Of a stretch of DNA of 64,000 bases, positions 48,850 to 61,550 are shown piece after piece. Source of the DNA: Papio anubis. Its lineage: Eukaryota > Chordata > Mammalia > Primates > Cercopithecidae. The DNA lies in contig NC_044989.1 of the NCBI RefSeq assembly GCF_008728515.1, forward strand, positions 78,393,754 to 78,457,753. The letters are read 5' to 3'. The notes beneath the pieces are model-generated. The model had not been told where the DNA came from, did no database searches, and was given only the letters and a program-made list of their open reading frames with translations. Position 1 is the stretch's first letter; each line of letters starts with the position of its first letter. The position numbers were made by a program, and so were the translations under genes.

Positions 48850-51600
48850 TAGTGATCCTTTGCACTGCATCATCACCAAATTTAACAATAAAGTATTGTA
48901 TATTTCAAAATTGCAAAAGAATATATTTTTAATGCCTTCAACACACAAAAAATAACAGACTGATGAGGTGAGGAATATATTAACTTTATTAACTCTTTGG
49001 ACAATGAATACATAGGTCAAAATTGTATACCCCATAAATATACACAACCATTTTTTGTCAATTGAAAATAAGTTCATAAATATATTTCAGTTCCTACTGC
49101 TTCATTTTCATCACATTTGACATGAAATTACAAAGTGGCAAAATTTATTTTGTGGCAATGGACTATAAGTAAGCTCTCTACCTATACCCAATTAAGCCAT
49201 GGTTAAGTAAAGAGAAAGTCCACAAACAGTTGGCCTGAAGTTTAAGGCATATGAAAGAAATCTAACAATGTTTAAACCAGCACTGATGGAATATGAGAAC
49301 ATAGATTTTTAAAATTTGAATTCTATTTAATTTTTTAATTTAAATTTTAATTTAATTAAAATTTTTTTATTACAAAAAAAATTATGTATACATAAATATC
49401 TTCCCGATGTATATTTTCTAAAATTTAAGGTTTATTTTCCACTAGATGATGACAGAATTCTTGTCTCAAATTTAAGATGTGGGTCAGGTTGATGGGCATG
49501 GTTCTTGGTCTAATTTTTTAATTTCTCAGAAAGTTTTTCAGTGCAAGACTACTGCACTAAACTGTGACTTCTAACTTTAAAACTTGGTTCTATAATACAC
49601 TATACTAATGTAAAAATAAAAGGTAAAGTTTCCACCATAAATGGCGCGCAGGAGAACTCTTGCTGTAGTTACTTCTGCTTAGAATAGTATATTTATGGTG
49701 AAACCCTCCCATAGAAAAATGTGACATATGAAACTTACTGATTCTTCCAGTCCCTTTCTTTCTTCACTTTTCTTCTCTGGAAGTTGCTATGTTTGAGTAG
49801 TTTATAAAGTTTAAGGGTTGAGGGTAAAACGGGTGATTGGACTTCACCTCTAAAAGAAATATCCAGTGCAGTGCAGGATAGCTATCCCATTATCTCAGTG
49901 CAGTTTCTACACTGAGGGACCTATAGTGCAGGAGGGGCTTTATTTCCTCTATGGGATCTATTTTATGTATCAAGGTGTAACTTTGGCTTGAGGTGAAAAC
50001 AAATTTCAAGTAATATAACTCCATTAGCATTATTAGTAGCCTATTACCTCCACAGTCCCTCACACACTTTTAGTAGGTTGACTAGCAGTTTGAATTTCTT
50101 GGTAGGGTTGTGTTTTCATTGTGTTGTACTTATCACTATTTTAAAGGATACTTTGCAATAGCTGCATATGGGTGTGTTGGTCATTCTGCAAGTAAATCTG
50201 GAATCCTTTTGGAGATTATAATATAATATACTTAAAGTACTATTTTTTTTTTCAAATTACAAAGAGACAAAAGACAAAGCCTTTTGCTTCTACTATAAAT
50301 AGGACACCTGAGTCAATTATGTCCCTGTTCCAGTGATGGAACTCAGCATATTTCTAAGGAGCAGAGAATTCAGAAACTCCCATGGGCCTCCCACAGCTGG
50401 AATCTAAGTAAGAAAATGAATTCCATCCCTCACATGTTTTAAAAATGCAAAAGGCTGCTGACATTCTAGTTATAAAAGTTATCCGGGCTGTCAATTTTGT
50501 GACTTTAATGTATTCAACATTCCAAGAAAACGCTTCTTGGAGTCTGGCACCTGCAAATACTGATTTCTGAAATATATGTTTTGATGCTGTGTTACAGAAA
50601 TTGTAATTACAACAATTTCAAACAAGTAGTTGTACTGAGTGATATGTTCACTACCCTTTACGTTTAGAAAGAAAATATTTTTTAGTAGGTAAATATTGCT
50701 GTTCAATCCTGTTGACAGTTTGCTTTATGAATTTGAGGTGGCTTATGAAAATTTCCCTGAATTTTGAAAGCTCTTTTATAGCCTCTGGATAACTTTTACT
50801 TTCACAGAGCTTTCTACCTAAACTGCTAAGTCCATGATACAATATGTTAAAAATAAACATTAGTGACATATTGCATTTCAAAATTATTATATATAATCAC
50901 TAAAATATTATCATTTTAAAAATACAATTCTTATGCACAACTTTTGCATTAGTTACTATATTTTGCTTTTATTATTTATAGCTCCTAGCCATATAAAGCT
51001 TTCTTCACACTGGTTTTTCACACTTAAGAATTTTCTTCATTTATATTTGTTTGATGTTCAAAAGTGACACCTTTTTGTTTTTTTGTTTTTTTTTTTTAAT
51101 TTCAAATGTTATCACTTACAGTTATATACTTATTTGTCTTCAAACTTTCACTTCTGGGTCAAATAATGGACTGTAATTTGGTTTTTATATTCATCACTAA
51201 TTTTTGGATTTTGTCTATCCATCTATTTATATATGTGGTTTAATCAATAAAATGCAAAAGACTGGTCATTACTCATCTTTCTAGTAGATAAGGTGAATAA
51301 GTAAAAACTTAGAATCTCAGAAGTTTACTTGAGCAAATTTTTTTCAGGTTCAAGAGAACCTCTAATTAGAAGTTCATGACTCACCGTATCAATTTTTTTT
51401 CACTAGAACAACCACAGAAGTCTCAGAAAAGAGAATACAAAAGCATACAACAAAATAAAGGAGTCATAAGAGTACAGGAATCCCATACATGAAGTTGAAC
51501 AATATTCGGTTTTAATTATTCACAATTATCATTTGTATAATTGTAGGTAAGTTTATCTTTCTAATACTGGCTTTGTCTTTTTTAAAAAATGCAGATAAGT
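48850..51600. other. Stretch without recognised gene
   Basis: AT-rich low complexity lies at 49,310-49,380 and T-runs at 50,244-50,253 and 51,086-51,097. Short frames have no recognisable features. Confidence 0.5.
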
Positions 51601-51912
51601 GGCCGGGTGTGGTAGCTCACGCCTGTAATCCCAGCACTTTGGGAGGCCGAGGCGGGCGAATCACAAGGTCAGGAGATAGAGACCATCCTGGCTAACACGG
51701 TGAAACCCCGTCTCTACTAAAAATACAAAAAAAAATACAAAAAACTAGCCAGGCGTGGTGGCGGGCGCCTGTAGTCCCAGCTACTTGAGAGGCTGAGGCA
51801 GGAGAATGGCGTGAACCCAGGGGGCGGAGCTTGCAGTGAGCCGAGATTACGCCACTGCACTCCAGCTTGGGCGACAGAGCGAGACTTCGTCTCAAAAAAA
51901 AAAAAACAAAAG
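51601..51912 (+). mobile_element. AluY-like, full length
   Basis: It begins GGCCGGGTGTGGTAGCTCAC and ends CGAGACTTCGTCTCAAA with an A-tail. It has young-Alu features (GAATGGCGTGAACCCAG, CATCCTGGCTAACACGG) and many intact CpG. The mid linker is duplicated (AAAATACAAAAAAAAATACA, 51,720-51,745). Confidence 0.97.
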
Positions 51913-52347
51913 AAAAGTAAATAAGTAAATATCAGCTACATTAGGCATTGTGAAGAACAAATCAAATATTATGTAAAACTTTTTTTGAAACAGTGCCTAA
52001 CATGTATAGCACATCAATAAATAGGGATTTTATTGATTATTTTAAATTAATCTTGCAACAATAAAAACGAAGAGATTAAAAGACAAACTTCTATTCGAAT
52101 CTGGGGGTAAATTTCCTTACTTAACCACTATAATTAAAATTGAATTTACAATTGAAAATTGATATTGCTAAATTCTGTCTTACATGTGAAAAAGCAAGTC
52201 TAACATGCTAAAGAGTGGTAAATGGTTGCCTCTTCTGGTACCTACATTATGTCTCGCTGATCCCAGTCTTACAGTTTTTATAACCTCAAATCTGAGGTGC
52301 CTTTTATTTATCTACATCTATATGTATATCTATCTACCTATATCTAT

Positions 52348-52349
<2 letters not shown>

Positions 52350-52387
<38 letters not shown>
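52350..52387. repeat. Poly(T) tract of 38 bases
   Basis: An uninterrupted T-run follows TCTA-rich sequence. It is followed by GAGGTCACTATAC, so only the tail and perhaps three bases of an antisense Alu could be present. Confidence 0.9.
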
Positions 52388-52388
<1 letters not shown>

Positions 52389-52537
52389 AGGTCACTATAC
52401 TACAGTTTTTCTATCTAGCGTATCTCTTTCTGTTTATATGCAAGACAACAGATTACATGTGGGAGATGCTTGAAGCGGAGAGGTGTGTCTCTAAAAGTGT
52501 GATATCTACAATAAATCATTTGGAAAGAGTCCTCAAC

Positions 52538-52817
52538 CGGCTGTGGTGTCTTAATGCCTGTAATACCAGCAGTTTGGGAGGTCGATGTGAGTGGGTCGCT
52601 TGAGCCCAGGAATTCAAGATCACCCTGGCTGAAATGGTGAAACCCCATTTCTACAAAAAATACAAAAATTAGCTGGGCATGGTGGCGCATACCTGTAGTC
52701 CGATCTCCTCGAGAGAGGCTGAGGTAAGAGGATCACTTGAACCTGGAGGTCGAGGCTGCCGTGAACCATGATTGCACCACTGCACTCCAGCGTGGGGGAC
52801 AGAGCATGACCTTATCT

Positions 52818-52854
<37 letters not shown>
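52538..52854 (+). mobile_element. Full-length diverged Alu with 36-base A-tail
   Basis: It has two monomers from CGGCTGTGGTGTCTTAATGC to GACCTTATCTC, then an uninterrupted A-run at 52,819-52,854. The flanks AAAGAGTCCT (about 52,524-52,533) and AAAGAGTCTT (about 52,852-52,861) form the duplication. The body is old but the tail is long and pure. Confidence 0.95.
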
Positions 52855-52857
<3 letters not shown>

Positions 52858-53056
52858 TCTTGATGCAAAGAGCACTGCTGGTGCTTTAAGCTTTGGATTT
52901 TGGATTCTCATGTACCTATTGATTTATCATAGCAATCAAATTAGCCGTGGAGTCAGAAGAACATTAAGCCTCAATTTGGCAGACATAGTATAGATAAATA
53001 ACTTAAAGTCATCATCAATTGTACTAGGCAACAAAGTATAACTATCCTTTGGTATT

Positions 53057-53209
53057 AGGGCTAACAAAGAGATTCTCACACACACACTATATATATGTAC
53101 ACACACACACATACACACACACACATATATAGTGTATACAATATATATTGTTATATATATAATATATAACAATCCCTTTGTTAGCCCTGAAAATGCCCTT
53201 TGTTAGCCC
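53057..53209. repeat. Inverted repeat enclosing CA/TA simple sequence, with a third copy
   Basis: AGGGCTAACAAAGAGATT (53,057-53,074) and AATCCCTTTGTTAGCCCT (53,171-53,188) are reverse complements with one mismatch. A direct third copy, GCCCTTTGTTAGCCC, lies at 53,195-53,209. Between the arms are (CA)n, (TA)n and a TA-rich palindrome. Confidence 0.9.
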
Positions 53210-53212
53210 ATA

Positions 53213-53350
53213 TATATACAAAATGCTCAACGCACTAATCGTCAGGGGAATGAAAATCAAAATGAGTTATCACCACACCCCGCTTAGAATAGCTATTATT
53301 AAAAAGACAAAAGATATCAAATGCTGGTGATGATGAAAAAAAGAGAACTC
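53213..53350 (+). mobile_element. L1 ORF2-end fragment interrupted by Alu
   Basis: AAATGCTCAACGCACTAATCG, GGGAATGAAAATCAAAATGAG and ATAGCTATTATTAAAAAGACA match the ORF2 C-terminal coding region of L1. The fragment is cut by the following Alu and no continuation is evident after it. Confidence 0.8.
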
Positions 53351-53684
53351 GTCCCGGCACGGTGGCTCCTGCCTGTAATCCCAGCACTTTGGGAGGCGGA
53401 GGCGGGCGGATCACGAGGTCAGGAAGTCCAGACCATCCTGGTTAACAAGGTGAAGCACCCTCTCTAATAAAAATGCAAAAATTAGCTGGGCATGATGGCA
53501 TGCACCTATAATCCCAGCCACTTGGGAAGCTGAGGCAGGAGAATTGCTCGAACCTGGGAGGCAGAGGTTGCAGTGAGCGGAGATCGTGCCACCTCACTCC
53601 AGCCTGGGCGACACAATCAGACTAAATCTCCAAAACAAAACAAAACAAAACAAAACAACACACACACACACACACAAAAAAAAA
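53351..53684 (+). mobile_element. Full-length Alu with (CAAAA)n(CA)n tail
   Basis: It begins GTCCCGGCACGGTGGCTCC. Two monomers are present, and the tail has mutated into (CAAAA)n followed by (CA)n and A-rich sequence. The body is moderately diverged. Confidence 0.95.
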
Positions 53685-56600
53685 CTACTCATCAATAAAA
53701 GGAAAATGCTTCTAATTTATTAAATACAACAGTCAAAATTAAATATATAGTAAAGGCAACATAAATGACAGAGCATTTTTAATCAAGCTTACATTGTAGT
53801 TGTTTAAATATTTTTGAATAATCTAATCATACAATTTTGAAGCCCATGCCCCTGTATGTAGTGTACTGTAGATCTTATGTACATATTTCATATATCAACA
53901 TAATGATATATACAACATAGAATATAGAATAATGCCTAGTGCTTTTACATACATAGACATGTAGTTTGCATGTAATATATAAAAATTATTTATGTAAGCT
54001 ACAAATGAAAATTAGTGGCATTATTTTTAACATGTCCTACAAAAAATAGTTATTTTTATGTTTTGTTTTAATTTAAAAGCAGAGTAATGCCAAACCAAAA
54101 AGGTATGTTTTCAAATTAACAAGTATTTGCTATACATGGACAAAGCAGAATATTTATTAATTACAATTAATTATTAATTAACAGTCAGGTTAAACATAAA
54201 TATCCTTAGTATAATAAAAATCAAACATTCCAAAATTTTACCCACATTTAAATATAGCCGTGGTGAATGGAAAAAGACACAAGATATAAACAAGATTTTT
54301 AGAGCGAGGAAGAAAACATCTAAGCTTACAGGTTGCACCCCAATAGCAAAAGGATTCTTTTTTGCCAGGGTTAGCTGACACAAGCAAAAAGCAATGCAAT
54401 AGCCATAAATTTGCCTTGAACAAGATCTATTGTCTCTTTTGGTTGTTATATTTTAGTAGACTTTTTCAAGACTGAATTTTTCAGGAAACCTGAACATACA
54501 TTTTAAATTTACATATTTTCCTCCCTGTTTTCATATGTTAAAAGACTTTGACTAAGACCCCAAAAACAATTTTTCAAAATCCCTGGCTAATTTTCACTTA
54601 TTTTGCAAAAATCGAAATTTTCTATCATCTTTACCGAATATTTTCTTCCAAGACAAAGGGTTTCACTAAGTGAATGAATCTAACATATATCATTTAACAT
54701 TTTTATTATATCATGCCACCCAACCTCACTCATTATGTTCTTTGCATATATGCTTTTGCATGATCTAAACATTCAGTTCACCAAAATTAAAGCCACTACC
54801 TGCAAAATAGTGTCTTTTGAGAAGTACAGTTAATGAAATGCTTTTTAAATGAATACATATCCATTTATGGAAATGTGCCTTTTCTTAGAAATACTTTGTT
54901 GCTTGAGAAGTATCCAGCATTCTTTTGCGAATGAATGGTGCACATAGATGGAATGTGAAAAATAATGATAGCTGTTGATAATCATTTATATTATAACCTG
55001 ACTGCCTGAAACAATGAAGTGAATTAAGAAAATAAATTGTCTTCAGAATGTAGAAAATATAAAATTAAAGAAGTATAAATACCCTCCATGTGTCTCTACC
55101 ACTGTCAAATATAGAGGGCACCATCCCTGAAAAATTAGCCTTAATATTCTGGTTAATTTGGGAGGTGTGTCCTTAGAAAGCAGATGGGGGAGGTGGGGGT
55201 GGGGTGGCCTATTGGCTTGATTACTGAGGTCACTTTACTCCCTACCTCTGATCTGAAGAGGTGCAAACAACTTTCTAAACATAAAATGACCAAGTATTTG
55301 GATTTTCTGCAGAGGAGACAATTCAACTGAAATTCAATGAATGTCTTTTTATTTCCATGATAGGTAAAGTGAAAAGTGCTAAGTTTTTAAAGATAAATTG
55401 GTTCCATTACTGGCCTTAAAAAATGTTCACAAACTGTTGCTGGCTAAGGGCAATTTGGAATGTAGCTAAAAATGTGATAAGTGCTTGTGAATAGGTGCTG
55501 TGGGATCACAGAAGCAGCAGCGATTAATTCTGCTTAAAGTAAAGAGAAATACTTTAGAAATAAAGTGGTAAGTCAACTGGGACCTCGCTAAAGAGAAGAA
55601 TCTTGCCAGGAAGGTAAGGGGAAGCTTTCTAAATAAGAGAAAGACAATACAGTATCATCTTTAATCATCACATCTCTGTTAGGTATGTATTATCCCCACT
55701 TTGCAGGCCAATTTATTGAGGCTCAAAGACCTTGTTCAAGTTCCCTTTTTAAGTTACGATGAAAAATGAGACTGTAATGAAATGCTGTTGATCACAAATA
55801 TAATTTTCTCAGCACTTCTTTCTGCTGTTTCAGTTAATAATACCAAACAGACAAATGACAATAGGTATGAAAATTAAAAGACAGATTAATATACATTTAT
55901 CTTCATGGAAGTGGAATGGCTCCAGAAGAGCAAAGTCACAATAGAAAACTCTGCTCTGGGTAAAACAGCAAAACATTTCTGAGTTCAGGAGATAAAACTG
56001 GGATCAAAATGAAGTGGTAGAGAAAACATGGAGCCTGATTTGGAGACTATGCAGGAAGCAAAAAATGCCATGATCAGTGTAGTGTTGAATGTACAAAGAA
56101 AAGGCAGTAAACCTACATTTCTGTAACTGCTAGAACTTACTACTCGGACAATGGGAACTCAAGGGGCAACTTGCTAAGGAAATGAGAACAGCCAATAGAT
56201 GCCACTAATACTTAACATAGCCCTTGTAAAATTCCATAATAAAATTGATAAAGAATTGTAAACACCGAAAAAGAGAAAAATTATCATTTCTCTCCATAAC
56301 ACAAGGGTGCCTTTCTAGAATGGCAACAAAGTGATATTTTAGCTTATAAATGAATAAATAGGAGTCTATAATACATAAAATCACATCTGTCTACCTCTAA
56401 GTGTATTTTTCATTTTCTCGGTATCCCTCCTTCTATAAGCCAATAAAGTTCTTTCTTTCTTTCTCTCTCTCTCTCTCTCTTTAATTTTTTCCCTGGTGAT
56501 CTTACTTTAACACCCTTGATACTATATATTTGTGTACTAAGAATAACTTTTACAAGAATAAATGTGCATAAATATTTCTGGCTATATCAGTATCTGTAGA

Positions 56601-57272
56601 GTATGCCTACAAAGATAAAAACTATAATTGAATAATACAACTAATATTATTTTCTTGAACTTAAATTCAATTCAAAAACATAATAATTATTTTATGTCTT
56701 TTAGTTGGTAACTACACGTTATGAAATATATGGTGTAACTAAATTATAGCAGTCTCTCCGAATGGAGTTCTTTTTGAGATGTCACATAGTTAGAATCTAC
56801 TCTTAACTTTGAAAGTGTCACAAAGGCCAAAAGTTCTTTATCCCCAGATGTAAGATTAAACTGGAGATTTGTCTTCATGCACAAATCTCTCTCTTACTTA
56901 CAACTTCTATTTTGACATTTCCTGACAATAAGAAAATATCTTTACCGGTGTTCTGAGCTTAGTAGGTGTGTATTATGTGTTAGCTTCTTTATTTTTTCAC
57001 TTCTCTTTCTTTCACACATATTTACTACCTTCTATTCTATACACAGAACACCTCTTCATGTGATCACATGCATTTGAGGATGTAAACTGTAGACTTTAGT
57101 TTATAATAATGTATCAGTATTGGTGCATCAATAGTTAATAAAAAAAGTACCACAGTGATGCAAGATGTTAATAGATGAAACTGGCCTGGAGTTAGAGGGC
57201 ATAAGGGAACTCTGTAATCTCCACACAAATTTTCTGTAAACCTAAAGTTGCTTTAAAAAGTATGTGTGTGTG
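53685..57272. other. Stretch without gene; MIR fragment and C/T microsatellite
   Basis: A MIR-like fragment at about 55,645-55,750 contains GTATTATCCCCACTTTGCAGG and GAGGCTCAAAGACC. A G-rich tract lies at 55,186-55,207, and (CTTT)n(CT)n at 56,449-56,481. The remainder shows nothing recognisable. Confidence 0.5.
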
Positions 57273-57559
57273 GGCTGGGCGCAGTGGCTCACACCTGTAA
57301 CCCAGCACTTTGGGAGACCGAGGTGGGCGGATCACAAGGTCAGGAGATGGAGACCATCCTGGCTAACACGGTGAAACCCTGTCTCTACTAAAAAAATTTA
57401 CCCAGAGTCATTAGTGGTAGGTGCCTATAGTCCCAGCAGCTACTTTCAGGAGGCTAGAGGCAGGAAGAATAAAGTGAACCTGGGAGGCCAGAGCTTACAG
57501 TGAGTCAGGGTGTACTTGCACTCCAGCTAGACTACAGAGCGAGACTCCGTCTCAAAAAA
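57273..57559 (+). mobile_element. Alu with scrambled right-arm segments
   Basis: The left monomer (GGCTGGGCGCAGTGGCTCAC onward) is well conserved. From 57,395 the linker and right monomer carry many small insertions and substitutions. Both flanks have AAAAAGTRTGTGTGTG, a duplication made of TG-repeat sequence. Confidence 0.93.
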
Positions 57560-57770
57560 GTGTGTGTGTGTGTGTACATACACACACACATTTTATTGTA
57601 TATGTAATATATACTTTATTTTCTATGTACTTTTATATATACTGAGTTATATATACTAATTTGTATGTAATATATATGTGGTGTATATAATATATAATTA
57701 TATATGTAAATATAATGATTTTAACCCATTCTGTCAATCTACATTTAGTGTGTGTGTGTGTATGTGTGTC
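57560..57770. repeat. (TG)n, (CA)n and (TA)n-rich low complexity
   Basis: Alternating purine-pyrimidine tracts follow the Alu tail, with a second (TG)n at about 57,750-57,770. Confidence 0.85.
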
Positions 57771-57859
57771 TTTGTGGAAATGAGAATAGAATTAAAATGG
57801 TTGCTACACAATATCAACTAAACAAAAGAAAGAAAATAATGGAGGGAAGGAAATGATTG

Positions 57860-60470
57860 TAAAAGGTAAAGGCAAAGCAAAATTGAAGTTTTGTCTTTCA
57901 TTATCAGTAATTATTCTAAATGCAAATGGTTTGAACTCCAATCAAAAGGGTGAAATTGCCTAAGTGAAAAATGAAAAGCATATATGATTACACTGTGTGC
58001 TATCTACAAGACTCATTTCAAATATAAAGACATATATGGATTGCAAGTGAATGGATGGGAAAAGATCCATGCGTGAAGTAAAAATGTAAAGAGTTTGCAG
58101 GAGTCACTCTGCTGCTGTTATCGGACACCAAGACTTTAAGTCAAAAGGCTTTGTTATAGAAATGCATGAAGAGACATGCTGAAAATAATGCCAATTAATT
58201 AAGACAATCTGATGATGATTTTTCAGGTTTATTGCAGTGTAATTGCCAAAGAAACTGTACATATTTATGATGTTCTGATATTTATAAACACTCTGAAATG
58301 ATTAAATCAAGCTAATTAACCTATCAATCACTTCACATATTCATCAGGTTTTTGTATTAAAAATATTTAAGGTCTACTATCTGAGAAGTTTTCAATTATA
58401 CAATACGTATTATTAAATATAATCACAGTGCTGTTCAAACTTATTCCTCCTCACGGGAAACCTTTATTCTTTGACAAACATCTCTCCCTTTCTCCCCCAC
58501 TACCCACACAATTTTCTTTCAACCACCTTTCTATTCCCCTTCTGTGAGACTGATGTTCTTTAAGATGCTTTAATACATAAACATTCCCTAGGGTAGACCA
58601 TATGTTTCCAGAATAGATCATATGTTAGACACCAAAAAAGTCTCAATAAACTTATTAATAAAAAAAACTGAAATCCTATAAGTATCTTTTCAGACTATAA
58701 GAAAATGAAACAGGAAAACAATAACAGAAGGAAAACTTGAACATTAACAAATACATGGAAATGAACAATGCTCTAAAACAACCAACATGTCAAAAAAGAA
58801 ATAATGATGGGAACTAGAAAATAAGATGAATAAATACACAAAATGCAATGTTCCAAAATTTAATAAATGTAGAGAAGGCAGAAGAAAATTTACGGATTCA
58901 AATAACTACATTAAAAAAGAAGAAAAAGTCTGAATTAATTAACAAACTTTATACCTTGAGGAACTAGAAATAAACAGAAAATTACACCCAAAGGTGACCA
59001 AAAAACAAATAAATAAACAAAAATAAGAATACAGTGGAGATAAAAAGAAAAAACGTAAATACAAAAAAAGAAACCAAAGTTGGTTCTTTGAAAATACTTT
59101 TTAAAAAATTAACAAGGCTTTAGCCAGACTGACAAATCAAAAAAGACAAAAATAACTAAAATCAGAAATGAAAGTGGGGTACAATTATTGACTTTATAAT
59201 AATAAAAAGGATTATAAGAATATATTATGAAAAAATGTATCTCAAACAATAGACAATCTAGATGAAATAGAAACTTCTCATAAGCACACAAATTGTCCAA
59301 ACTGACTCAGAATAAATAGAGAACTACAGATCTACAATAAGAGACTGAATCAGTTATCAAAAACCTCCCAGTAAAGTCCAGGATCAAAAGATTTTACTGT
59401 GACCTTTATTAAGCATTTTTAAAGTAACACTAATGTTCCCGAAATGCTTACACGAAATAGAAGAAGAGAAAACACAACCTGGCTCATTCCATGAGTCCCG
59501 TGTTATTCTGATACCACTGCAGAGTACGAAATGCTGCAGATGCAAAGATATTTTACGTTCATTGGTAGGAAGACAATCTTTTTGTGTCAATACCACCCTA
59601 AGCCAGCTCTGGCCTGAATGCACTCTCTATCAAAAATTTAACAGTCCTTTAGGGCTAAACGAAAAAGCTTGTTCTCAAATTCATACGGAACTCCAAAGAG
59701 CTTAAAAAAGCCACAACAATTTTGAAAAAGAAAAAAAAAAGGAGGATTCATCTTTCTCAATTTCAAAACTTACTACAGTAATCAAAGCAGTGTGATACTG
59801 GCACAAAGATTAGAAATAACATATAACTCAATAGAATTAAAAGTCTTGAAATAAGCCCTCACATATATGGACGATTGATTTTTTTTAAATATAGTTATCT
59901 TTCCCAGTGGGAAGGAGAACTATCCTCAACAAATAATACTGAGATAACTGCATTTCCACAAGAAAAAGATTTAAGTTGAACCCCACTTTACACCTTATAC
60001 AAAAATCAACAAATGTATGAGCTAAACCCATAAAATCCTCAGAAGAAAACCTAGGCATAAAACTTTATGTCCCTGGATAAAACAACAGATTTGTTGATAT
60101 ATCGCCAGAAAACAAGCAACATAAGTGAAAACAGATGAATTAAGATTCATAAAAATTGAAAACTTTAGTGCATCAAACAAAATTATCAAGAAAGTGAAAA
60201 TAAAACTTATTAAGGATTTAAAGTATTTATACATTGTATATTTTTTGAGAGCTTAATATATTGAATAAAGTACTCTTACAGCTCAAGAACAAAATGACAA
60301 AAACCCAAAGAAAATTAGGCAAAAGACTTGTATAGACATTTTTCCATACAAGACAAACAAATGCTTAATAAGAACATGAAAATATTTTCAACATCTCTAG
60401 TCATTACAGAAATGCAAATTAAAACCTCAATGAGAAACCACTCACACCTCATCTCCTAAGATGGTTATTG
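57860..60470 (+). mobile_element. Old L1 ORF2 body, interrupted by nested insertions
   Basis: 57,860-58,210 corresponds to the ORF2 N-terminal (endonuclease) region: AATCAAAAGGGTGAAATTGCC, TCTACAAGACTCATTTCAAAT, AGACTTTAAGTCAAAAGGC. After a nested element at 58,212-58,588, ORF2 resumes at GAATAGATCATATGTTAGACA and continues to CAATGAGAAACCACTCACACC at about 60,440. Stops and frameshifts are frequent. The L1 is then cut again by the LTR at about 60,470 and resumes near 61,551. Confidence 0.75.
58212..58588 (-). mobile_element. Antisense L1 3'UTR fragment nested in the L1
   Basis: TTTATTGCAGTGTAATTGCC, ATCAAGCTAATTAACCTATCA, CACTTCACATATTCATC and ACAATACGTATTATTAAATAT are antisense 3'UTR segments of an old L1 (L1MB/MC type). 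They separate two collinear ORF2 pieces of the host L1. Confidence 0.75.
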
Positions 60471-61550
60471 ACATCAATACAGGCAGGAGGTAGACAAATC
60501 CTAGGCAGAGAGGAGTGGGTCCCAGTGAAACCCAACCTTCCAGTTGAAGGCAGTTTGAAGCCTAACTACAAGTCCTGGGTAAATCCACAGACCAGATTGA
60601 GTGCCTCTATCCCCATTTGGTGCACTTTTCTTAGATTGATCCCCACCCTTCACCTATTTTACATATACCTATCCTTATCTAATTGCTTTTTTACACTGTC
60701 ATGTGCACCTTTGAATGATGCCTTTGTTTTAGCCTCTTTGCATACTCATAAACCAATCAGCACAGCACTCTCACATTCTGGGCCCATAAAAGCCCCAGAC
60801 CCAGCCACACTGAGGGAGAGACCACATTCCCTCTTCACTAAGAGCTTTTTCATCACTCAGTGAAACTTTTATCCTCTCTCCTCACCCTTTGATTGTCAGC
60901 ATAAGCTCATTCTTCTTGGACTCCGAACAAGAACTCGGCACCCGGCTGAGCACAGGTACAAAGAAAGCAGTAACACTGTGGCCCTCCAACCTCTGCAAGC
61001 AGAAGGGAACTGCCCCACTCCATGGAAAGCAGTGCTGAGGCTGAGCCAATCCAGGTGCCTCAGGCCAGAGCAGTGTGACGGGACTGAGTTGTTAACTTGC
61101 CACTGTGCCTTGGGCTGTGGACAGTGGGACTAAAAGAGTTATTATTCACACTGTAACACCCAATCTGGGACTTCTGGGTCATGGGCTTCCCTGCTTGAGT
61201 GCCTTCATGTTCCCCTTGTCTAGATGCTAGAGTCCACCATGGAAGTCACTTGCAACATGCTTGGTCAAGCTGTAAGCCCTGCATGGAGCCCACTCCTGTG
61301 CCAATACTTGAAGCAGCTGGCCAGACCCTTCACTCACTTGCCTATACACCCTCTTCATCTGGGGGCTGAGCTCATAATCATGGTGGCTGCAGGATTCATG
61401 CCAGAGTGAAAGCCAGGTGTGGCCCAGTGGCTGAGTGGTTGGGGCACCTCCTGTGGAGAATGTGGGTCAAGCAGGGGCACTGCTGGCTGGAAATCTCCAG
61501 CCGGAGGTCTCAAGCTGGCAAAATGGCTGAGAAAAATTCTGCATCATTTC
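60470..61550 (+). mobile_element. Solo LTR of a class I (ERV1-type) endogenous retrovirus
   Basis: A GC-richer block of about 1.08 kb breaks the L1. It contains a CCAAT box in AAACCAATCAGCACAGCAC (CCAAT at 60,753-60,757), a TATA-like CATAAAAG at 60,785-60,792, then CACTCAGTGAAACTTTTATCC where the usual AATAAA signal appears degraded, and CTCGGCACCCGGCTGAGCAC in the R/U5 part. The orientation is plus. No internal viral genes are attached. Frames at 60,468-60,863 and 61,224-61,625 are LTR sequence, not genes. Exact ends and family are uncertain. Confidence 0.7.

Noticed and set aside
52205..52603. 132-codon plus-strand frame
   Set aside because: It is carried by the 38-base T-run (poly-Phe) and flanking Alu, with no protein features.
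55186..55207. G-rich tract as a G-quadruplex
   Set aside because: Only three runs reach three or more G, so a stable four-run quadruplex is not supported.
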